From: Enterobacteriaceae bacterium RIT714 | Lineage (GTDB): Bacteria > Pseudomonadota > Gammaproteobacteria > Enterobacterales > Enterobacteriaceae | Length of the DNA: 64,000 nt | Assembly (NCBI GenBank): GCA_009668015.1 | Contig: WJYB01000003.1 | Span: 62,001-126,000, forward strand | Direction of reading: 5' to 3' | Part shown: positions 8,287 to 18,102 of the stretch, one piece after another | Position numbering within the stretch: position 1 is the first letter of the stretch | How the letters are laid out: every line of letters starts with the position of its first letter | Program-made: the position numbers and the translations under genes | Notes under the pieces: generated by a model | Databases searched by the model: none | Seen by the model: the letters and a program-made list of their open reading frames with translations, nothing else | What the model was told of the DNA's origin: nothing

Positions 8287-8397
8287 TCAGGTGAATAATT
8301 TTACAAATGAATATGTGCTATATCCAATTAACGTTGCAATAACAATGGCAACAACTATGTACAAAGCCAGACGGCGTCCGCGATAAATCCCAAACAT
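8287..8397 (-). CDS. 36-residue single-span membrane peptide
   Basis: The frame MFGIYRGRRLALYIVVAIVI... encodes 36 residues with a basic N-terminus (RGRR at 6-9) and one membrane span (about residues 11-25), ending in KLFT. GAGGGGG lies 4 bases before the ATG, an unusually strong ribosome binding site for a chance ORF. It sits alone between ybdJ and the divergent P-type ATPase gene. I do not recognise it; small membrane peptides often modulate a neighbouring transporter, so a link to the ATPase at 8605 is a guess. Confidence 0.6.
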   Translation of the reverse strand: MFGIYRGRRLALYIVVAIVIATLIGYSTYSFVKLFT

Positions 8398-8604
8398 GCT
8401 ACCCCCTCGTTTAGATTACGTTTAGAAATATTTTGTAAAAATCATCTCATCGAAACAGCTAATGATATTTTTAAATAACCTGGTAGTAATTATATTGCGG
8501 TAGAACAATTCACATCGCAAGAATTAAAGCAGTAAAAAATTTATTTATTAAAGCCAGAAAGGAACTCAGGCTTCCGTCCACCGGATATTGAAGGAATTGC
8601 CTCA
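8398..8604. other. AT-rich intergenic region before the P-type ATPase
   Basis: About 200 bases, AT-rich, with no convincing ORF. The ATPase ribosome binding site GAAGGAATT is at the right end. I could not identify a specific operator or riboswitch. Confidence 0.4.
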
Positions 8605-11298
8605 ATGACCAAAAAAGTAAACACTGGAAATCTGGCGTATCAGCAGACGACAGAGCAGGTTCTGGCGAAAAACAAAAGTCAGCCCAATGGCTTAGATCGC
8701 GCTGAAGCGCAGGCTCGTTTGCAGCAGTTTGGCCCTAATGCCCTGCCGCAGAAAAAAGGCAAACCGGCCTGGTTACGTTTTCTTGCCCATTTTAATGATG
8801 TGCTGATTTATGTTCTTTTAGCCGCCGCCGTGCTGACTGCCGTTATGGGCCATTGGGTCGATACGCTGGTGATTCTGGGCGTGGCAGTGATTAACGCATT
8901 AATTGGCCATATTCAGGAAAGCAATGCGGAAAAATCACTGCAAAGTATTCGCAATATGCTCTCCAGCGATGCGCGCGTTATTCGTAATGGTAGCCATGAA
9001 ACCATTTCAACCACTGAAATCGTGCCTGGCGATATTATTGTTTTGCGCGCCGGGGATCGTATTCCAGCCGATATGCGTCTGATTGAAGCGCATAATTTAC
9101 GTGTAGAAGAAGCGATTCTGACAGGCGAATCGACGGTTGTGGATAAACATACCCAACCCTTGCAGGGCGAATTATCGCTGGGCGATCGCACCAATATGGT
9201 GTTTTCCGGCACGACGGTGAGCGCGGGAGGCGGCGTGGGTGTCGTCATCGCCACCGGCAAGGATACCGAACTGGGGCACATCAATCAGATGATGGCGGGC
9301 ATTGAAAAACACCGCACCCCGCTGCTGGTGCAGATGGATAAGCTCGGGAAAGCGATTTTCGCCATTATTCTGGCGATGATGGCCGCGCTGTTTATCTTCA
9401 GCCTGGTATTCCGCGACATTCCGCTGGGGGAGCTGCTGCTTTCGCTGATTAGCCTGGCGGTGGCCTCTGTTCCGGAAGGTCTGCCGGCGATTATCTCGAT
9501 TATCCTGTCGCTCGGTGTTCAGGCGATGGCGCGCAAGCAGGCGATTATTCGTAAGCTGCCGACCGTCGAAACCCTGGGGGCGATGACCGTGGTGTGCTCG
9601 GATAAAACCGGCACCCTGACCATGAACGAGATGACCGTCAAGGCGATCATCACCGCCGACTGCTGCTACCGCGTGGAAGGCAACAGCTACGAGCCGGTGG
9701 GGGATATTTTCCTCGAAGGCAGCGACGAGCCGGTACACATTCAGCAGGGGACGGTACTGGAGCAGTATCTGCGCACCATCGACCTGTGCAACGACAGCCA
9801 GATGATTCAGGATGAGCGCGGCCTGTGGGGGATCACCGGTGGGCCAACCGAAGGGGCGCTGAAAGTGCTGGCGGCGAAAGCCAACCTCGCACCGTTGCCC
9901 ACCACGCTGCTGAATAAAATCCCGTTTGATTCGCAGTACAAGTACATGAGTACCCACTATCAGGTGGGGACCGGGGAGCAAATCCTCATTACCGGTGCGC
10001 CGGATGTGATTTTCGCGCTGTGCGAGCAGCAGCAAACCCGTCAGGGAGTGGAGGCGTTCAACCACTCGTACTGGGAAGCCGAGATGGAGCGCTATGCGCG
10101 TCAGGGTCTGCGTATGGTCGCCGCGGCGTTCAAACCAGCAGGAGCTGAACAGCAGAGCCTGAGCCACGACGATTTACAGCAAGGGCTGATCTTCCTCGGG
10201 ATTGCCGGGATGATGGATCCGCCACGCCCGGAGGCCATTGACGCCATCCACGCCTGTCAGCAGGCCGGGATCCGCGTGAAAATGATCACCGGCGATCACC
10301 CGCAGACGGCGATGAGTATCGGGCAGATGCTGGGTATCACCAACAGCGCGCAGGCGGTGACCGGATATCAGCTTGAGCATATGGACGATGCGGAGCTGGC
10401 CAACGCCGCCGTCGAGTACGACATCTTTGCGCGAACCAGCCCGGAGCATAAGCTGCGCCTGGTGAAAGCGTTGCAGGACAAGGGCGAGATCGTCGGGATG
10501 ACCGGTGACGGTGTGAACGATGCCCCCGCGCTGCGTCAGGCTGACGTCGGGATCGCCATGGGCATTAAGGGCACGGAAGTGACCAAAGAGGCCGCGGATA
10601 TGGTGCTGACGGATGACAACTTCGCCACCATCGCCAGCTCGGTAAAAGAGGGGCGTCGGGTCTACGATAACCTGAAGAAAACGATTCTGTTCATTATGCC
10701 CACTAACCTGGCGCAGGGTCTGTTAATTGTGATTGCGCTGCTGGCGGGGAACATCATTCCGCTGACGCCCGTCCTGATTTTGTGGATGAACATGGCGACC
10801 TCCGCGACGCTCTCCTTCGGCCTGGCCTTTGAAGCCGCCGAGCGCAATATCATGAAGCGTCCGCCGCGTCAGACCGGTCAGCATGTGATGGACGCCTTCG
10901 CCGTCTGGCGCGTCGCCTTCGTCGGCACCATGATTGCGATTGCAGCCTTTGCGCTGGAAGCCTGGCTTGCGCCGCGCGGCCACAGCGCCGAGTTTATCCG
11001 CACCGTGCTGCTGCAGATGCTGGTGAGCGCCCAGTGGGTCTATATGATCAACTGCCGCAACACCGAAGGGTTCTCCCTGAACCGCGGGCTGCTGGCCAAC
11101 AAAGGTATCTGGCTGGTGACGGGCGTGTTGTTGCTGCTGCAGCTGGCGATTATCTACCTGCCGTTTATGCAGATGCTGTTCGGAACGGAAGCGCTGCCAC
11201 TGCGCTACTGGGGGGTTACCCTCGTGATTGCCGCCGTGATGTTCTTCGTGGTCGAAATCGAGAAGCGACTGACCCGCAGGTTCCGTAAGACTGCATAA
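8605..11298 (+). CDS. P2-type cation-transporting ATPase
   Basis: An 897-residue P-type ATPase with the full set of family motifs: actuator-domain LTGEST (about 173-178), membrane-helix-4 motif PEGLP, phosphorylation motif DKTGT with Asp333, KYMS-type nucleotide-binding segment, MITGDH and TGDGVNDAPAL hinge motifs, and a C-terminal helix group. The N-terminal cation-ATPase domain (LDRAEAQARLQQFGPNALP) is present. The PEGLP motif and size resemble SERCA-like and Na/Ca-type P2 pumps rather than heavy-metal P1B pumps, but the ion cannot be assigned from the motifs I can see. It is followed by a repeat array and then an efflux operon, and is absent from this position in E. coli. Confidence 0.92.
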   Translation: MTKKVNTGNLAYQQTTEQVLAKNKSQPNGLDRAEAQARLQQFGPNALPQKKGKPAWLRFLAHFNDVLIYVLLAAAVLTAVMGHWVDTLVILGVAVINALIGHIQESNAEKSLQSIRNMLSSDARVIRNGSHETISTTEIVPGDIIVLRAGDRIPADMRLIEAHNLRVEEAILTGESTVVDKHTQPLQGELSLGDRTNMVFSGTTVSAGGGVGVVIATGKDTELGHINQMMAGIEKHRTPLLVQMDKLGKAIFAIILAMMAALFIFSLVFRDIPLGELLLSLISLAVASVPEGLPAIISIILSLGVQAMARKQAIIRKLPTVETLGAMTVVCSDKTGTLTMNEMTVKAIITADCCYRVEGNSYEPVGDIFLEGSDEPVHIQQGTVLEQYLRTIDLCNDSQMIQDERGLWGITGGPTEGALKVLAAKANLAPLPTTLLNKIPFDSQYKYMSTHYQVGTGEQILITGAPDVIFALCEQQQTRQGVEAFNHSYWEAEMERYARQGLRMVAAAFKPAGAEQQSLSHDDLQQGLIFLGIAGMMDPPRPEAIDAIHACQQAGIRVKMITGDHPQTAMSIGQMLGITNSAQAVTGYQLEHMDDAELANAAVEYDIFARTSPEHKLRLVKALQDKGEIVGMTGDGVNDAPALRQADVGIAMGIKGTEVTKEAADMVLTDDNFATIASSVKEGRRVYDNLKKTILFIMPTNLAQGLLIVIALLAGNIIPLTPVLILWMNMATSATLSFGLAFEAAERNIMKRPPRQTGQHVMDAFAVWRVAFVGTMIAIAAFALEAWLAPRGHSAEFIRTVLLQMLVSAQWVYMINCRNTEGFSLNRGLLANKGIWLVTGVLLLLQLAIIYLPFMQMLFGTEALPLRYWGVTLVIAAVMFFVVEIEKRLTRRFRKTA

Positions 11299-11303
11299 CT
11301 TTT

Positions 11304-11552
11304 GCCCTCACCCTAACCCTCTCCCACAGGGAGAGGGGACTGGTTTTCTGCCCGTCTTTAGGAAGAAGAGGAACGGGTTTTCTCACTCTTTCAGAGGGCG
11401 AGGAGACGGGTTTTCTGCTCCTCCTTAGGGAGAAGAGGAACGGGTTTTCTCTTTCTGCCAGAGGGCGAGGAGACGGATTTTCTCACTCTTCAAGAGGGCG
11501 AGAAGACGGGTTTCTCCCTCTCCCCTCTGGGGAGAGGGCCGGGGTGAGGGGC
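11304..11552. repeat. REP-like palindromes flanking a 33-bp mosaic tandem repeat
   Basis: An inverted REP-like copy (11304-11338) and a direct copy (11516-11552) bracket about 175 bases in which ACGGGTTTTCT or a close variant recurs roughly every 33 bases (near 11373, 11406, 11440, 11473 and 11506). Two alternating half-units give a 67-base higher period (AGAAGAGGAACGGG at 11364 and 11431). The array fills the gap between the ATPase and the RND operon. Confidence 0.85.
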
Positions 11553-11574
11553 ACAACTATCTGAGGACTTACCC

Positions 11575-12654
11575 ATGAAATCCACCTTCCTGCGCGCCGC
11601 ACTGGTCGTCGCGCTCTTTTCCTGCACTCTGCCCTCTGCGTTGGCCGCCGCGATCCCGGTCCGTGTCGCCAGTGTAGAAAAAACACCGCATGCCGCTGAA
11701 CGCCAGATCCCGGGCCGTATCGAGGCCATCCACACGGTTGAGCTACGCGCACGCACGGAAGGGACGATTGCAAAAATCCATTTCCGTGACGGTCAGTACG
11801 TCAAACAGGGCGACATCCTGTTCGAACTCGATGACGCCGAACCGCGTGCAGCGGTACGTCTGGCGCAGGCGGAAGTCAAAAGCGCTGAAGCCACGCTGCG
11901 TCAGGCGCAACAGCAGCTGACGCGTTTTCAAAGCCTGAAGACCGGCAACGCGATCAGCCGCAACGACGTGGATAACGCGCTGATGCAGCGCGATGTTGCC
12001 CGTGCCGCGCTGGAGCAGGCGAACGCCCGCCTCGAAGCGCGCAACGTCACGCTCGGTTTTACCCGAATCACCTCTCCGATAAGTGGCCGGATGGGGCACA
12101 GCCGTTTCCACGAAGGCAGCCTGGTTAATCCGGCAAGCGGTGTGTTGGTTGAAGTGGTCCAACTCGACCCCATTCGTATCGCCTTTGCGCTGGAAGAGGG
12201 TGCATTCGCTGCAAAAGCCGGACAGCACACCGATATCACCGCCATGAAAAAGGCGTGGCTGGCGCAGATTATCAGCGGCGACAAACGTGAAAACGGCACG
12301 CTGACCTCGGTGGATAACCGCATTGATCCGCGCACAGCCAGCGTGATGCTGCGCGCCGAGTTTGCTAATCCGCAGCATCGCCTGCTGCCCGGCGGCAATG
12401 TGAATGTCTGGCTGCGCCCGCAGAGCGAACAAGAGGTGTTGGTTTTACCCGCAGCGGCAGTTCAGCAAAACGGTGACGGATTTTATGCCTGGGTCGTCAG
12501 TGCCGAAGGCAAAGCTGAAATGCGGACCCTGACGCTGGCCGGACAGATGGGCCAGCAATTCCAGGTGACATCGGGTGTGAAGCAAAGTGAGCGAGTGATT
12601 ACTGACGGCGCGCAACGCGTGCAGCCAGGCGTAGCCGTTCAGGTTCTCAACTAA
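11575..12654 (+). CDS. RND efflux periplasmic adaptor (membrane fusion protein)
   Basis: A 359-residue HlyD/AcrA-type adaptor. A signal peptide (residues 1-24, ending ALAA, no lipobox cysteine) precedes the first half of the lipoyl domain (GRIEAIHTVELRARTEGTI), an alpha-hairpin (about 96-155, VRLAQAEVKSAEATLRQAQ), the second lipoyl half (ITSPISGRMG) and beta-barrel/membrane-proximal domains. Such adaptors bridge the inner-membrane RND pump and an outer-membrane channel. No outer-membrane factor is encoded here, so TolC is the likely partner. The pump gene follows 9 bases after the stop. Confidence 0.92.
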   Translation: MKSTFLRAALVVALFSCTLPSALAAAIPVRVASVEKTPHAAERQIPGRIEAIHTVELRARTEGTIAKIHFRDGQYVKQGDILFELDDAEPRAAVRLAQAEVKSAEATLRQAQQQLTRFQSLKTGNAISRNDVDNALMQRDVARAALEQANARLEARNVTLGFTRITSPISGRMGHSRFHEGSLVNPASGVLVEVVQLDPIRIAFALEEGAFAAKAGQHTDITAMKKAWLAQIISGDKRENGTLTSVDNRIDPRTASVMLRAEFANPQHRLLPGGNVNVWLRPQSEQEVLVLPAAAVQQNGDGFYAWVVSAEGKAEMRTLTLAGQMGQQFQVTSGVKQSERVITDGAQRVQPGVAVQVLN

Positions 12655-12663
12655 GGAGTCGCT

Positions 12664-15600
12664 ATGCTGACGTTTTTTATCAAACGCCCGCGTTTCGCCA
12701 TGGTGATTGCGCTGGTGATCGCTCTGCTGGGCGCGATCGCCCTGAAGCTGATCCCCGTGGAGCAGTACCCACAGATTACCCCGCCGGTAGTGAACGTGAG
12801 TGCCAGCTGGCCGGGAGCCAGCTCGGCAGATGTCGCGGAAGCGATCGCCACGCCGCTGGAAACCCAGATCAACGGCGTGGACCATATGCTGTATATGGAA
12901 TCAACCAGTTCCGATGAGGGGGCGTACAGCCTGAATATCACCTTTGCCGCAGGCACGGATGCTGATTTAGCCGCCATCGACGTGCAAAACCGTGTGGCGC
13001 AGGCGGTGGCTCAGTTGCCCGCCGAGGCGCAGCAAAATGGTGTGCAGGTCCGCAAACGCGCCACCAATCTGATGATGGGGGTAAGTCTTTACTCACCGAA
13101 TAAAACCCATTCGATGCTGTTTGTGAGCAACTACGCCAGCACCCAGGTGCTTGAAGCCCTGGCCCGCCTGCCCGGCGTGGGCCAGGTACAAATGTTTGGT
13201 GCGCGCGACTACAGCATGCGCATCTGGCTGCGTCCGGATCGCATGAACGCCCTGAATGTGACGACAGACGATATCGCCCAGGCGTTACGTGAGCAAAACG
13301 TGCAGGGCGCTGCGGGACAGGTGGGGACGCCGCCGGTATTTAACGGCCAGCAGCAGACGCTGACCATCAACGGGCTGGGGCGGCTGAATGAGGCTGCCGC
13401 GTTTGCCGATATCATCATCCGCGCCGGAGAGCAGGGGCAGTTGGTGCATTTGAAAGACGTTGCCACCATCGAACTGGGGTCGCGCAGCTACAGCTCGGGC
13501 GCACAGCTCAACGGCCATGACTCCGCCTATCTCGGCATTTATCCGACGCCGTCCGCCAACGCCCTGCGCGTGGCAGACGCGGTGCGCGGCGAGCTGGAAC
13601 GTCTCTCCGCGCGTTTCCCGGCAGATCTGACCTGGGAAGTGAAATTCGACACCACCGAGTTTGTGGCGGCGACCATCAAAGAAATTGGTGTATCGCTGGC
13701 CCTGACGATGCTCGCTGTCGTGGTGGTGGTCTCGCTGTTTTTGCAAAGCTGGCGGGCGACGCTGATTGTGGCGCTGGCGATCCCGGTCTCTCTGATTGGC
13801 ACATTCGCGGTGCTCTATACGCTGGGGTATTCGGCCAACACGCTGAGCCTGTTTGCCATTATCCTCGCGCTCACCATGGTGGTGGATGACGCCATTGTGG
13901 TGGTTGAGAACGTCGAAACGCTGATGGCGGAAGGGCAAAGCCGCACCCAGGCGACCGCCAATGCGCTGCGCCAGATCGCCGGACCGGTCATCGCCACCAC
14001 GCTGGTGCTGCTGGCGGTGTTTGTGCCCGTGGCGCTGCTGCCGGGGATTGTCGGCGAGCTGTATCGCCAGTTTGCGGTGACACTCTCTACCGCGGTCACG
14101 CTCTCAAGCCTGGTCGCCCTGACGTTAACGCCAGCGCTGTGTGCCATGCTGCTGCGCCCGCGCGTGGGGCGTCCGGCGGCGCTGTTCCGTGGTTTCAACC
14201 GTGGGCTGGATGCCACGCGTCACGGCTATACCCGCCTGGTCACTCTGTTCAACCAGCGTCCTTTGCTGGCGCTGCTGGCGACGGTGTGCGCGGCTGCGGT
14301 GGTGGCGTTCAGCTTTACCGCCATGCCGAAAGGTTTTCTGCCTCAGGAGGACCAGGGCTATTTCTTCGCCAGCGTGCAGTTACCGGAAGCGGCCTCCCTG
14401 GAGCGAACCGAAGCGGTGCTGAACACCGCCCGGGCGCTGATTGCGGCGAACCCGGCGGTAGAAGATGTGATCCAGGTGTCCGGATTTAATATTCTCAGCG
14501 GAACCAGTGCCTCCAATGGCGGGTTTATCTCGGTGATGCTGAAAGACTGGAGCGAGCGTCCGCCGCTGGATGAGGTGATGGGGGAATTGCAGAGGCAGTT
14601 ATTCGCGCTGCCAGAGGCGACCATTATGACCTTTGCGCCGCCGACGCTAAGGGGGCTGGGGAACGCCTCGGGGTTCGACCTGCGTATTCAGGCCCAGGCG
14701 GGGCAAAGCGCGGCAGATCTTGAGCGTGTCACCCGTGAAATCCTGGCAAAAGCCAACCAGCACCCGCAGCTCGACCGCGTGTTTACCACCTGGAGCAGCA
14801 ACGTCCCACAGCTGACGCTCAACGTCGACCGCGAGCGGGCGGCGCGGCTGGATGTGCCGGTTTCGCGCATTTTCAGCGGCCTGCAAACGGCGTTCGGCGG
14901 CACGCGCGCGGGCGATTTTAGCGTCAACAACCGCGTCTACCACGTGGTGATGCAAAACGAGATGCAGTGGCGCGAGCGCGCGGAGCAGATCGGTGAGCTG
15001 TACGTGCGCAGCAATAACGGCGAGCGCGTGCGCTTGAGCAATCTGGTGACGATAACGCCTGGCGTCGGTGCGCCGTTTTTACAGCAGTACAACCAGTTCC
15101 CGTCGGTTTCAGTCAGCGGCTCTGCGGCTCCGGGAGTCAGCAGCAGCACGGCGATGGCGGTGATGGGGCAACTGTTGAGTGACCATCTGCCCGCAGGCTA
15201 TGACTACGCGTGGAGTGGGATGTCCTATCAGGAGCAGCAGACCGGCAATCAGGCGATGTGGATTGTCCTGGCCGCGGTGGTGATGGCGTGGTTATTCCTC
15301 GTCGCGCAGTACGAAAGCTGGACGCTACCCGCCAGCGTGATGCTCTCGGTGCTGTTTGCGCTTGGCGGAGCGCTGGTGTGGCTATGGATAGCGGGCTATG
15401 CCAACGATGTGTATGTGCAAATTGGGCTGGTCTTACTGATTGCGCTGGCGGCCAAAAACGCGATTTTGATCGTCGAGTTTGCCCGTACGCGCCGCCAGGA
15501 AGGACTGGCGATTATCGACGCCGCCCGCGAAGGGGCCTCGCGCCGCTTCCGCGCCGTGATGATGACCGCCGTGTCGTTTATCATCGGCGTACTGCCGATG

Positions 15601-15762
15601 ATGCTGGCAACAGGAGCCGGGGCGCAAAGCCGGCGGATTATCGGCACCACGGTGTTCAGCGGGATGCTGGTGGCCACCGTGGTGGGCATCGTGTTCATTC
15701 CGGCGCTGTTCGTGCTGTTCCAGCGTCTGCGCGAGTGGGGGCATAAACTTACGGGTGAGTAG
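12664..15762 (+). CDS. RND-family multidrug efflux transporter
   Basis: A 1032-residue inner-membrane pump of the AcrB (HAE1) family. The N-terminal helix ([20 protein letters not shown]) is typical. The proton-relay residues are visible as Asp408-Asp409 in [13 protein letters not shown] and Lys931 in [23 protein letters not shown] in the second half is also a family signature. Substrates cannot be assigned. It forms an operon with the adaptor at 11575. The last 14 bases overlap the convergent ybdK gene. RamA, encoded in this window, is known to activate RND pumps elsewhere, but no marbox was identified here. Confidence 0.94.
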   Translation: MLTFFIKRPRFAMVIALVIALLGAIALKLIPVEQYPQITPPVVNVSASWPGASSADVAEAIATPLETQINGVDHMLYMESTSSDEGAYSLNITFAAGTDADLAAIDVQNRVAQAVAQLPAEAQQNGVQVRKRATNLMMGVSLYSPNKTHSMLFVSNYASTQVLEALARLPGVGQVQMFGARDYSMRIWLRPDRMNALNVTTDDIAQALREQNVQGAAGQVGTPPVFNGQQQTLTINGLGRLNEAAAFADIIIRAGEQGQLVHLKDVATIELGSRSYSSGAQLNGHDSAYLGIYPTPSANALRVADAVRGELERLSARFPADLTWEVKFDTTEFVAATIKEIGVSLALTMLAVVVVVSLFLQSWRATLIVALAIPVSLIGTFAVLYTLGYSANTLSLFAIILALTMVVDDAIVVVENVETLMAEGQSRTQATANALRQIAGPVIATTLVLLAVFVPVALLPGIVGELYRQFAVTLSTAVTLSSLVALTLTPALCAMLLRPRVGRPAALFRGFNRGLDATRHGYTRLVTLFNQRPLLALLATVCAAAVVAFSFTAMPKGFLPQEDQGYFFASVQLPEAASLERTEAVLNTARALIAANPAVEDVIQVSGFNILSGTSASNGGFISVMLKDWSERPPLDEVMGELQRQLFALPEATIMTFAPPTLRGLGNASGFDLRIQAQAGQSAADLERVTREILAKANQHPQLDRVFTTWSSNVPQLTLNVDRERAARLDVPVSRIFSGLQTAFGGTRAGDFSVNNRVYHVVMQNEMQWRERAEQIGELYVRSNNGERVRLSNLVTITPGVGAPFLQQYNQFPSVSVSGSAAPGVSSSTAMAVMGQLLSDHLPAGYDYAWSGMSYQEQQTGNQAMWIVLAAVVMAWLFLVAQYESWTLPASVMLSVLFALGGALVWLWIAGYANDVYVQIGLVLLIALAAKNAILIVEFARTRRQEGLAIIDAAREGASRRFRAVMMTAVSFIIGVLPMMLATGAGAQSRRIIGTTVFSGMLVATVVGIVFIPALFVLFQRLREWGHKLTGE

Positions 15763-16870
15763 CCCACAGTTCGCAATGCTTTTGTACCAGCGAGATCAGC
15801 GATCCGCCATCGGCGATAAAATCCCGCATCCGCTGGGCCTCGCTTTTGCCCTGTTTTAACATCAGGGCGATTTCCGCAATCGCGCTTGCGCCGCCCAGCT
15901 TCTCGGCTGACGGCGCAACGCGCTCCAGCAGCCACGCAATATCCTCGGCAATGGTTTTCTGTTCTCCGCTGTGGACGTCGGTCAACACACCGTCCAGCCC
16001 ATAGCGGCACGCCTGGAAACGGTTAAACTTATACAGCAGAAAGTCCTGCTCCTGATGCTTGTACGGGCGCTCGGTCAGCAGCCAGTGCGACGTGGCCTGA
16101 ATAAGCCCGGCGATATTAATGGCATGCGACAGCGTGAGCGGCGTATCCATCACCCGCACCTCAACGGTGCCAAAATGCGGGCTGGGGCGAATATCCCAGT
16201 GTAAATCCTTAATGCTGTCGATCATGCTGGTCGCGCTCAGGCGGCGAAATAATCCTTCGAACTCTTGCCAGTTGCTGACCCACGGCATTTTGCCGTTATC
16301 CGGAAATCCCGAGAAAATATTGAGCCGCGACGAGGCAAATTTTGTATCGCTGCCCTGCATATAAGGCGAAGAGGCCGACAGGGCAATAAAGTGCGGCACA
16401 AAGCGCGACAGCCCGTGAAGGAGGTAGATCGCGTCATCACCGTTTCGGCACCCCACATGGACATGCTGGCCGAACACCGTCGCCTGCAAAATCAGATAGC
16501 CAAACATCTCCAGCGTGCGGTTATAGCGCTCATCGTCACAGACCTCCTGGCGTTGCCACTTCTGAAAAGGGTGCGTGCCGCCGCCGCAGATCTGGATATG
16601 TTGCTCTGCCGCCGCACGCAGGATCGCCTGCTGCATGGAGGAAAACTGCGCGGCTGCCTGGTGAATGTCATGACACACGCCGGTCGCGATTTCGAGCATG
16701 CTTTCGGTGATGTCGTGTTTGACCTCACCGGCTTTGATGTCGTTTTTAACCGCAGCAATCAGCGCCGACGAGTCCTGGCTCAAATCGAAGCCTGGCGGGT
16801 TAACCACCTGCAGCTCGATTTCGATACCAAGCGTAAAAGGATCAGAAACGTGGAAGTCGGGTAGGGACAT
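15749..16870 (-). CDS. ybdK: YbdK, carboxylate-amine ligase (weak glutamate-cysteine ligase)
   Basis: A 373-residue protein very similar to E. coli YbdK (372 residues): [14 protein letters not shown] near the N-terminus with the conserved acidic ligands, [25 protein letters not shown] and [19 protein letters not shown]. The family is the GCS2 type of ATP-dependent carboxylate-amine ligases; the E. coli enzyme has weak gamma-glutamylcysteine synthetase activity in vitro, and its physiological role is unclear. It is convergent with the RND pump gene, overlapping by 14 bases. Confidence 0.96.
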   Translation of the reverse strand: MSLPDFHVSDPFTLGIEIELQVVNPPGFDLSQDSSALIAAVKNDIKAGEVKHDITESMLEIATGVCHDIHQAAAQFSSMQQAILRAAAEQHIQICGGGTHPFQKWQRQEVCDDERYNRTLEMFGYLILQATVFGQHVHVGCRNGDDAIYLLHGLSRFVPHFIALSASSPYMQGSDTKFASSRLNIFSGFPDNGKMPWVSNWQEFEGLFRRLSATSMIDSIKDLHWDIRPSPHFGTVEVRVMDTPLTLSHAINIAGLIQATSHWLLTERPYKHQEQDFLLYKFNRFQACRYGLDGVLTDVHSGEQKTIAEDIAWLLERVAPSAEKLGGASAIAEIALMLKQGKSEAQRMRDFIADGGSLISLVQKHCELWATHP

Positions 16871-16997
16871 GGCGCGCTCCGTTTGCTGGGATGCTTAGAG
16901 TATAGCCATTGGCTTGCTTTTGCGGCGGAGGGGAAAACACTGTCGGTTGGAGCCAGCGTCGGTTGATAAGAGATAAAATCAACATGTGTGTAAAATA

Positions 16998-17015
16998 CAA
17001 ATTTTGTTTAATTTG
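16998..17015. promoter_or_regulatory. inverted repeat upstream of the RidA operon
   Basis: CAAATT-N6-AATTTG lies 55 bases before the RidA start in an AT-rich region that also separates the divergent ybdK and RidA promoters. It could be an operator for the YheO-like regulator in the operon, but short AT palindromes also arise by chance. Confidence 0.3.
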
Positions 17016-17069
17016 CGTCGGTGTCATGCTACCTTAAGTATAAATCTTCCTGAAGGGCACATCAGACAC

Positions 17070-17444
17070 ATGGCTATCGTACGGTATCCCACCACCAAAC
17101 CTTTTCCTTTTTCAGACGGCGTGAAGGTGAATGGATTTATTTTCCTTTCAGGACAGGTCTCTATGACATCTGAAGGCGAGCCGTTGTATGGGTCTGTTGC
17201 TCAACAAACCCAACGTATCATGCAATCTATTGCCGAAACCCTGGCGCGGGCGAACGCGACGCTGGAAAGTGTTATCAAGGTTCAGGTGTGGCTGAGTAGC
17301 ATGGATCACTTCAGCGAATTCAACACCGCCTATAGTGCATTTTTCCCTGATGGTTTCCCGGCCAGAACAGTGGTCACCAGTCGCCTTGCTTTTAATCTGG
17401 ATGTTGAAATTGAAGTACAGGCCGTAGCCGAATGCGGAGAGTAA
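17070..17444 (+). CDS. RidA-family protein (YjgF/YER057c/UK114)
   Basis: A 124-residue RidA-family protein with the typical FIFLSGQVSM segment, the LESVIKVQVWLSSMDHFSEFN segment and FPARTVVTSRLAF, in which the conserved arginine (FPART) that binds the substrate carboxylate in RidA proteins is present. RidA enzymes deaminate reactive enamine/imine intermediates made by amino-acid-degrading PLP enzymes. Start set at ATG 17070 so that the product begins MAIVRYPTTKPFPFSD. It is the first gene of a compact operon: the regulator starts 2 bases after its stop codon. Confidence 0.88.
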   Translation: MAIVRYPTTKPFPFSDGVKVNGFIFLSGQVSMTSEGEPLYGSVAQQTQRIMQSIAETLARANATLESVIKVQVWLSSMDHFSEFNTAYSAFFPDGFPARTVVTSRLAFNLDVEIEVQAVAECGE

Positions 17445-17445
17445 A

Positions 17446-18102
17446 ATGACCTGTGAACGCGATCGCTTAATCACCCTTCTTGCCGCTTCGCTGCAAGCGC
17501 TGAAGACCACACTTCCCTTAAATACGGAGGCCGTGCTGCACGATCTCACGCGTCCTGAATCGTCAGTGGTCCATATTGTTAATGGGCATGTTAGCGGCCG
17601 TAAAGAGGGGGATGCATTATTATCGGGGCCAGACGAGGATACCGGGTTCCTGGGTTTATTAGAGGCTTCCCGGCGTGTCCCTACCAGGGTATTTAGTGAC
17701 TACACCACCACTACGAAGACGGGCACAACGCTGAATAGCGCTTCAACAATATATTACAGCGAAGAGGGTGTACCGCTGGTGGCTTTTTGTATCAACGTTG
17801 ATATGGATGTGGTGTTAAAACTCAAACGCGATCTGGACTATTTACTTCCTCCTCCGGCGGCGGCTGACGTTACCGAAAATCCGCTGGCTGATATTCAGGA
17901 TAAGTCCCTCGATGACGTTATTTCAAAACTCCGACAAACCGGGTCAGAAAGTAAAACAGATTTCCGGAAGCGTGTTATTGCTGAAATTCATGCTCTGGGC
18001 TTTTTCAAGATTAAAGGCAGCGTTAATCATGTCGCAAAAGCGCTGGGCGTAACACGGTATACCATTTATAACTATCTGGATAAATTACATGACAAAGCGT
18101 GA
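17446..18102 (+). CDS. YheO/DauR-like PAS and helix-turn-helix regulator
   Basis: A 218-residue protein with an N-terminal YheO-type PAS-like domain (about residues 10-125; LHDLTRPESSVVHIVNGHVSGR, IYYSEEGVPLVAFCINVDM) and a C-terminal helix-turn-helix (about 175-215; FFKIKGSVNHVAKALGVTRY). This architecture matches YheO and DauR, the latter a regulator of D-arginine catabolism in Pseudomonas. Members often sit with RidA and amino-acid enzyme genes, as here. The effector is unknown. Its stop overlaps the PhzF start by 14 bases. Confidence 0.85.
   Translation: MTCERDRLITLLAASLQALKTTLPLNTEAVLHDLTRPESSVVHIVNGHVSGRKEGDALLSGPDEDTGFLGLLEASRRVPTRVFSDYTTTTKTGTTLNSASTIYYSEEGVPLVAFCINVDMDVVLKLKRDLDYLLPPPAAADVTENPLADIQDKSLDDVISKLRQTGSESKTDFRKRVIAEIHALGFFKIKGSVNHVAKALGVTRYTIYNYLDKLHDKA

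Noticed and set aside
11341..11515. Possible CRISPR array
   Set aside because: The 33-bp units are tandem and near-identical throughout, with no unique spacers, no conserved repeat plus variable spacer pattern, and no cas genes.
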